From the NCBI GenBank assembly GCA_907165275.2, contig OU015662.1:9307501-9371500 (forward strand): a stretch of 64,000 bases of DNA, written 5' to 3'. Both the position numbers and the translations under genes were made by a program. The notes below the pieces were generated by a model. That model was not told the DNA's origin. It ran no database searches and worked only from the letters and a program-made list of their open reading frames with translations. Positions 56,286-64,000 of this stretch are shown here, in pieces; positions within the stretch are counted from its first letter, which is position 1; each line of letters opens with the position of its first letter. This DNA comes from Zygaena filipendulae (Eukaryota > Arthropoda > Insecta > Lepidoptera > Zygaenidae).

Positions 56286-59029
56286 TATGTATAGATAACC
56301 TTGTATACTCGTATATAGTGTATTATACACCTAAACCTTAATTCTGGTTCAAAAGACCTATTTGAGATGATGTCGTGGGTGTTATACCTAATAAAAAAAT
56401 AAAAGTTTGCTTATAAAGCAAAAATCGCACGAGCCTACGTCCATCTTGATTATTGTTGACACAAAAAGGCAATACAAAACAAATTATTTGATGGGACTTA
56501 GAAGATATTTACGGCTGAAGACTCATAATACGTCCCAAGCTTACAGAAATCAATTGTTGACGCCAATAGAAGCGAGCAGGTCCCCAAATAAAATAATAAT
56601 CTCACTCAACCAATCGACACTTTTTCCTTCATAATATTGATCTCATTTCAAAAGGATACCTTAGGATTTATTTAAGGCATATTGCGTTTTAAACGGTTGG
56701 TTGAACTGAGGTTTATATAAAGACGTTCATTTATAGGACGGAACGTTCCATCGCACCTATAAAATAGATACCACTCTCCCAACGTTCTAAAACTTTGCAA
56801 GTTCTTGATCTAAGTTGTGGAGAAGTTATTGTGCGTTGTGACAGATGCGGACAAGACCTTTGTTCACATTCGATGGTTTAATCGTGGGAGTTGTAATTGA
56901 AGTGGGAGGAATAATAATGAATTTTAATAATTTCCAACATACCTATACTTTCATATAAATCTGTGTATCCAACAAATCTTATATCTATTGAGTCTTGCCT
57001 CTAAAACGTCTTTTATCATGTTTCAGGATTTCACATTGCCGACGTTTCATTACGTACGAATAGTGTGTATATTTGAAAACTGTTGCGTTCAACGCAACTC
57101 TATTTATTTAATTTCGTGGGAAATCTGAGAAGAGTAGTCTGCCAAATTATCATAATAATGTGTGAACTTGTAGAATTTAAATATAAAGTAGTTTACTGTA
57201 TAATCAGGGACGTAGGTAAGGTGAGTTTATTTAGATAAATACTCGTTGGGTCCTCTCTTATGCAAATATAACGAACGGTCAAACATTTAGCAATTGAATT
57301 TAAACTAGCAAAGGAAATATTTATTCGTCGTTTATTTTATCCCACGAAATAAATAAAATACACAAAACGATTAAGTTCTACTTCGTTCAGAATAAACTAA
57401 CCACTGATTGACCCACGTGTCGAGAAGTTGAAGGCTCTCCAACCTTTAGAGTAAATTGATTTTATTCCTTTGATGTAAACACAGGTGTATTTTAAGTAGC
57501 TCGTTTTTGAAACATGGAACCAATCTTGGAATTGTGTAGTAGTTGAATCGAAAGGCTATAGATATTAATAACATGTTGGTGAAATTGTTTACCCACACTA
57601 AAGTGTAGTGAGAAGTAGAAGTAATATTATTAGATAATGTTTTATGCTTTTCTAAACATTTTACTCTACCAATCAAATCACGCCCTCTTGTCCCTGGAGT
57701 GTCTATTATTCTTAGGTATACCTACTGATGTCTTCGGAGTGTGTTAAACTGCATATGTCACGGAGCAAATGAGAAAGTGATGCTATTATAATTATTAGAA
57801 TTCCAACAAGGATACAAAAGGGCACTTTAATATTATTGGATTTAGTGTAGGTAGCTGCATTAAAGTGGGCATTAGCTATTAGCTATATAGCTATAGCTTA
57901 ATTTCCCTGCAGTGCTGTAGTGTACAAATAAAGTTCCGGGGGAGGCGCAATGTTTTAGCTAAACATTTAAATAGTTACCTACTTTGGTTCCTCAAAGGAA
58001 AACAACAAATACGTTGACCTAACACACTTCTAACTCTACATTCCAAATAACGTATTGAGCGCATAACACACGCATTGGGTCTCTTATCTATGGACACATA
58101 GAATAAGAATAGAACCGCATTCAGTATACGCAGGGTAATGCAATCTCAAAGGTGATGGAACCTCCTTATTATACGTCTCTTGGCGCGAACGTTATTCCGC
58201 AGTGTTCCATGGGTGCTTCAATAACGAACGGAGTTTTGTATGAAATTAACGCTCTATGTCTTATATCTTTAAGACGTTTAGGCGCAAATGGTCCAATTCG
58301 CAAATGGTCCAGAGGGTTTAGAACCTATACACCAATAGAGATACGGGTGCCTGTATGATGCGCATCTACGGTCACCTTGAAGACCGATCGGTCGAAGATG
58401 GTCACAAACGCGGCTTAGGTGTTTCTACAATCAAGATTTTTTAGAGCAAAATTCTTTATCGTGCGGTACGAATGAGAGTAAAAATTCATTTTCCGTCACG
58501 GCTTCATCTACGGAAAAACAAAGCAACTGCAGTTTTTTTCGAAACGAGTTTTTTTTTTGTATTTTTGCCTCTTTTCACGCATAACGGACTCAGTTTAATA
58601 TGCAAAAAACTTCGTCCTAACCAAGTGTTCCACGACACTCATGCATTTTTTTTATTTTATGGCAACTCATTATATTTTTCTATTTTCGACAGTACACACG
58701 AAGGTAGACTTCGCAAATCCGCGAGCATTCAACCTCTACAGTACTAAAGATGCCACGTCACTCATTAAAGATTTAATTTAAAGCAGGATCGCCCACTTGA
58801 TTCGTCCATAAACTTGTAGTTGTAAATGCCTTCGGCAATTTTCGCTTTACCGACCAATACCGGGGTTTATACCACTCTTAACTCGGTACATAAAACCGTT
58901 ATCACCCCAGCAACAGTTGTCTGTTTATCACCATCCGAGCCAGTGATTAAACATTTGAATTTAAGTTTTGAAAAATTTAATATTATTATTTTATATTTAA
59001 AAAGAATATTATCATTTGTATATAATAAA
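56286..59029. other. 2.7 kb without recognised gene or repeat
   Basis: AT-rich, intron-like. A more balanced patch at 58140-58440 has an open plus frame (58152-58358) without motif. Confidence 0.45.
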
Positions 59030-59135
59030 TATGTCTCGCAAAAACTCGAAAATGGCTCTACCGATTTAAAGAAAATTAGCAATTCCTGTGGGAATTCTGA
59101 AACTCATGCGGCAAGAAACCGCAGGCACAGCTATA
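59030..59135 (+). mobile_element. Helitron-like element, third subfamily, 3' part
   Basis: GTCTCGCAAAAACTCG, TGTGGGAATTCTGAAACTCA, CAAGAAACCGCAGGCACAGC. Confidence 0.65.
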
Positions 59136-59984
59136 GTTTTTAATAACGAATTCGCATCACTCAACTCCTTTGTTTTTAAGTCACGTAGACTTTTATTCCT
59201 CCCTAAAGAGCTCTAGATGTTTGAGGTTCGTTTATTTTTGTTTGCCTTATAAAATGTATACCTACTTATCGTTAGTAGACCAGAAAATAAGTAGACCACA
59301 AAGATTAAATTTTGGAAATGTCTCTAGCAGAGTTAATACTTATTGTATTAGATATTGCAATAGAAGAAATCTATTTTGCGCAAAAAAGTCACATTCTCAT
59401 TTATAATATCAGTTGGGATTAAAGTCCTTTTGAAAGTTCATAATAACAACTATATGAAATACATCTTTAAGGACACCTTTTAATAATTAAATTCAAATTG
59501 AAATATTTAAAGTACAGGATTTATATTTGCACTTTATAGTACGCTTACTCCTTAATGTCTGCGTGAACTTGGCATATCATTTGCCAGCAGATCAATTTTT
59601 TTTTAGAGTTCTGTTCGCATGCAGCTGAGTTCTAGAGTTCCTGATACTTTTTAGAAATAGTTCCGGCGTTTAAACCTGAAAAAAACGCTGTTGAAAAAAT
59701 GATCTGCTAACTTCCCGTAGCAGATCATTTTCCGGAAAATCAAAAATAAAAGCGATTTTCTTTTGCGTTAAGGTTAGTTGTGGAGTTCCTGATACTTTTC
59801 AGAAATAGTTCTGGCGGTCTTACCCTAAAAAAATCAATCCGTAAATATGGGTCTAGAAGTAAAAATAATTAGATTTTAATCGTAATAAAAGGGTTTTAAA
59901 GCTGTTTTGAGGCAAGAAACCTTTTGTTTCTTAATGTTCGATATCAGCACTCTAGAATAAAACTAGAATTAGGTGCAGAACTCC
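59136..59984. other. Transition into the satellite region
   Basis: To about 59560 AT-rich without elements. From 59570 worn satellite-like pieces appear (GCAGATCA, GAGTTCCTGATACTTTT twice at about 59635 and 59778), with a hairpin GATCTGCTAACTTCCCGTAG at 59701-59727. Confidence 0.5.
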
Positions 59985-61250
59985 CGTTAAAGAGCCAGCA
60001 GATCATAGTACAAAAGTAAAAAAGTATAAAGATAAATTTTAAGTGCTTTCACCAATGCGTGGACTGGACGTGGAGGCCGGAACTACCTCGTTTCTCACAG
60101 ATAAGTATCAGAACTTCGATACAGAAGTGGATCGCAAACCAGAACTCCCGTTTAAAATCCAGCAGATCATGGTAGAGTAGTAAAAAAATTAAAAAATATA
60201 TTATTTTAACAGTTCCAATAGTACGTGGAGGCCGGAACTCCTTTGTTTCTCACAGATCAGCATCAGAACTCCGATACAGAAGTGGATCCGAGACCAGGAT
60301 TCCCGTTTAATGTCCAGCAGATCATGGTAGAGTAGTTTAAAAGTTAAAGAATATTTATTTAACAGTTCCACTAGCACGTGGAGGCCGGAACTCCTTTGTT
60401 CCTCACAGATCAGTATCAGAACTTCCATACAGAAGTGGATCGTGAACCAGAACTCCCGTTTAAAATCCAGCAGATCATGGTAGAGCAGGTAAAAAGTTAA
60501 AGAATTTTAATTTAACAGTTGCACTACCATGTGGAGGCCGGAACTCCTTTGTTTCTTACAGATCACCATCAGCACTCCGATACGGAAGTGGATCCAAGAC
60601 CAGAACTCCCGTTTAAAATCCAGCAGATCATAGTAGAGTAGTAAAAAAATTAAAAAAAAAAAAATTTAACAGTTCCACTAGCACGTGGAAGCCGGAACTC
60701 CTTTGTTTCTCACATATCAGTATCAGAACTTCGATACAGAAGTAGATCCAAAATCAGAACTCCCGTTTGAAATCCAGCAGATCATAGTAGAGTAGTAAAA
60801 AAATAAAAATAAAAAAAATTTAACAGTTCCACTAGCACGTGGAAGCCGGAACTCCTTTGTTTCTCACATATCAGTATCAGAACTTCGATACAGAAGTAGA
60901 ACCAAAACCAGAACTCCTGTTTAAAATCCAGCAGATCATAGTAGAGTAGTAAAAAAAATAAAAAAATAAAATTTTAACAGTTCCACTAGCACGTGGAGGC
61001 CGGAACTCCTTTGTTTCTCACAGATCAGTACCAGAACTTCGATACAGAAGTGGATCCGAAACCAGAACTCCCGTTTAAAATCCAGCAGATCATGGTAGAG
61101 CCAGTAAAAAGTTAAACAATTTTAATTTAACAGTTGCACTACCATGTGGAGGCCGGAACTCCTTTGTTTCTTACAGATCAGCATCAAAACTCCTATACGG
61201 AAGTGGATCCGAGACCAGAACTCCTGTTTAAAATCTAGCAGATCATGGTT
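59985..61250 (+). repeat. Satellite array A, about 154-bp monomers, 8 copies
   Basis: The landmark GCCGGAACT recurs at 60076, 60231, 60384, 60537, 60691, 60845, 60999 and 61152, spacing 153-155 bp. Other constant parts are CACGTGGAGGCCGGAACTCC, GATACAGAAGTGGATC, AACTCCCGTTTAAAATCCAG and CAGATCATGGTAGAG. The most variable part is the A-rich linker. Edge copies are most diverged. Confidence 0.93.
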
Positions 61251-61289
61251 TCCAGCATTTTAAATGTAAAAATATTATTTTGATAGTTT

Positions 61290-64000
61290 GACGTATATTT
61301 GGAGTTTTTATGTGAGTTCCGGTCTCATGGGGAGGTGTAGTCGAGAAAATCAGTGGTCTCACACTCAATCGAAAAGAGTTCCCATCTCTGGCTGTATCCT
61401 AAAATTAAATATGATTTTTTTAAATCTCAAACATATAAGTGTGATATGCTGATATTTTTATGTGAGTTCCGGTCTCATTAGGAGGTGTAGTCGAGAGAAC
61501 TAGTGGTCTTACACCCTATCGAAAAGATTTCCCATCTCTGGCTGTATCCTATAATTAAATATGAATTTTTCAAATCCTAAACATATAAGTGTGATATGCT
61601 GATATTTTTATGTGAGTTCCGGTCTCATTAGGAGATGTAGTCGAGAGAATTAGTGGTCTCACACCCTATCGAAAAGAGTTCCCATCTCTGGCTGTATCCT
61701 ATAATTAAATATGATTTTTTTAATCTCAAACATAAAAGTGTGATATGCTGATATTTTTATGTGAGTTCCGGTCTCATTGGGAGATGTAGTCGAGAGAATT
61801 AGTGGTCTCACACCCTATCGAAAAGAGTTCCCATCTCTGGCTGTATCCTATAATTAAATATGATTTTTTTAATCTCAAACATAAAAGTGTGATATGCTGA
61901 TATTTTTATGTGAGTTCCGGTCTCATTGGGAGATGTAGTCGAGAGAATTAGTGGTCTCACACCCTATCGAAAAGAGTTCCCATCTCTGGCTATATCCTAT
62001 AATTTAATATGAATTTTTCAAATCCCAAACATATAAGTGTGATATGCTGATATTTTTATGTGAGTTCCGGTCTCAGTGGGAGGTGTAGTTGAGAGAATTA
62101 GTGGTCTTACACCCTATCGAAAAGAGTTCCCATCTCTGGCTGTATCCTATAATTAAATATGATTTTTTTAATCTCAAACATAAAAGTGTGATATGCTGAT
62201 ATTTTTATGTGAGTTTCGGTCTCATTGGGAGGTGTAGTCGAGAGAATTAATGGTCTTACACCCTATCGAAAAGAGTTCCCATCTCTGGCTGTATCCTATA
62301 ATTAAATATGAATTTTCAAATCCCAAACATAAAAGTGTGATATGCTGTTATTTTTATGTGAGTTCCGGTCTCATTGGGAGATGAAGTCGAGAGAATTAGT
62401 GGTCTCACATCCTATCGAAAAGAGTTCCCATCTCTGGCTGTATCCTAAAATTAAATATGATTTTTTTAAATCTCAAACATATAAGTGTGATATGCTGATA
62501 TTTTCATGTAAGTTCCGGTCTCATTGGGAGGTGTAGTCGAGAGAATTAGTGGTCTTACACCCTATCGAAAAGATTTCCCATCTCTGGCTGTATCCTATAA
62601 TTAAATATGAATTTTGAAATCCCAAACATAAAAGTGTGATATGCTGATATTTTTATGTGAGTTCCGGTCTCATTGGGAGATGTAGTCGAGAGAATTGGTG
62701 GTCTCACACCCTATCGAAAAGAGTTCCCATCTCTGGCTGTATCCTATAATTTAATATGAATTTTTCAAATCCCAAACATATAAGTGTGATATGCTGATAT
62801 TTTTATGTGAGTTCCGGTCCCATTGGGAGATGTAGTCGAGAGAATTAGTGGTCTCACACCCTATTGAAAAGAGTTCCCATCTCTGGCTATATCCTATAAT
62901 TTAATATGAATTTTTCAAATCCCAAACATATAAGTGTGATATGCTGATATTTTTATGTGAGTTCCGGTCTCAGTGGGGGATGTAGTTGAGAGAATTAGTG
63001 GTCTTACACCCTATCGAAAAGAGTTCCCATCTCTGGCTGTATCCTATAATTAAATATGATTTTTTTAATCTCAAACATAAAAGTGTGATATGCTGATATT
63101 TTTATGTTAGTTCCGGTCTCATTGGGAGATGTAGTCGAGAGAATTAGTGGTCTCACACCCTATCGAAAAGAGTTCCCATCTCTGGCTATATCCTATAATT
63201 TAATATGAATTTTTCAAATCCCAAACATATAAGTGTGATATGCTGATATTTTTATGTAAGTTCCGGTCTCAGTGGGAGGTGTAGTTGAGAGAATTAGTGG
63301 TCTTACACCCTATCGAAAAGAGTTCCCATCTCTGGCTGTATCCTATAATTAAATATGATTTTTTTAATCTCAAACATAAAAGTGTGATATGCTGATATTT
63401 TTATGTGAGTTTCGGTCTCATTGGGAGGTGTAGTCGAGAGAATTAGTGGTCTTACACCCTATCGAAAAGAGTTCCCATCTCTGGCTGTATCCTATAATTA
63501 AATATGAATTTTCAAATCCCAAACATAAAAGTGTGATATGCTGATATTTTTATGTGAGTTCCGGTCTCATTGGGAGGTGTAGTCGAGAAAATCAGTGGTC
63601 TCACACTCTATCGAAAAGAGTTCCCATCTCTGGCTGTATCCTAAAATTAAATATGATTTTTTTAAATCTCAAACATATAAGTGTGATATGCTGATATTTT
63701 CATGTAAGTTCCGGTCTCATTGGGAGGTGTAGTCGAGAGAATTAGTGGTCTTACACCCTATCGAAAAGAGTTCCCATCTCTGGCTGTATCCTATAATTAA
63801 ATATGAATTCTCAAATCCCAAACATATAAGTGTGATATGCTGATATTTTTATGTGAGTTCCGGTCTCCTTGGGAGGTGTAGTCGAGAGAATTAGTGGTCT
63901 CACACTCTATCGAAAAGAGTTCCCATCTCTGGCTGTATCCTAAAATTAAATATGATTTTTTTAAATCTCAAACATATAAGTGTGATATGCTAATATTTTC
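61290..64000 (+). repeat. Satellite array B, about 150-bp monomers, 18 copies
   Basis: The landmark GAGTTCCGGTCTC (or near variant) recurs every 149-151 bp from 61315 to 63855 and the array continues past the window. Constant parts: GTGTGATATGCTGATATTTT, GTGTAGTCGAGAGAATTAGT, CACCCTATCGAAAAGAGTTC and CCATCTCTGGCTGTATCCTA. Linkers fall into types, GATTTTTTTAATCTC versus GAATTTTTCAAATCC, whose order repeats with an eight-monomer period. Confidence 0.95.

Noticed and set aside
60201..60428. 75-codon minus ORF (LICEEQRSSGLHVLVELLNK)
   Set aside because: Translation of satellite monomers; the peptide repeats with the array period.
60076..61250. CRISPR-like array
   Set aside because: Regular spacing but whole monomers are alike, with no unique spacers, and the genome is eukaryotic. 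It is a satellite.
62342..62536. 64-codon ORF in satellite B
   Set aside because: Repeat-derived; crosses monomer boundaries.

Overview
The window is eukaryotic and almost certainly from a moth or butterfly. It is AT-rich, is scattered with TAGGTACCTACC-type microsatellite tracts, and is dominated by repeats typical of Lepidoptera: many short non-autonomous Helitrons ending in CTAG (Lep1-like, called so from memory), tRNA-derived SINEs, many small terminal-inverted-repeat elements (MITEs), LINE 3' ends and a Tc1 copy. No long open reading frame survives. The real genes are split into small exons and had to be rebuilt from splice sites.

Layout. 1-1057: a palindrome made of a decayed DDE-transposase-like ORF. 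1.7-2.5 kb: a dispersed repeat with foldback arms. 2985-7539 (minus): the first three coding exons (197 aa) of a kelch-like BTB/BACK protein whose later exons lie beyond the left edge; a Tc1/mariner relic and three other repeats sit in its introns. 8.5-12.7 kb: nested Helitrons, MITEs and a SINE, plus copy 1 of a local duplication. 13227-16109 (minus): a complete five-exon Plus-C odorant-binding protein gene (180 aa, signal peptide, 12 cysteines in the mature part). A decayed copy of its exon 2 lies inverted at 12420-12485. 17.1-18.3 kb: copy 2 of the local duplication, with its own independent SINE. 18.8-33 kb: repeats, with a possible promoter and first coding exon at 20.64-20.83 kb. 33.53-33.63 kb: a TATA promoter with a noncoding first exon ending in a strong splice donor on the plus strand, followed by about 26 kb with no recognisable exon. 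59.99-61.25 kb and 61.29-64.0 kb: two abutting satellite arrays of about 154 bp and 150 bp; the second has a 1,196-bp higher-order repeat and runs off the window.

The two clear genes, kelch-like (probably a Cullin-3 E3 adaptor) and Plus-C OBP (a secreted ligand carrier), are neighbours on the same strand without an evident functional link. The most informative content is the OBP locus (intact gene, inverted exon relic, flanking paralogous blocks with datable insertions), the foldback elements and the higher-order satellite. I saw no CRISPR, bacterial or intact viral gene. Family names are from memory and motif reading; no search was run.
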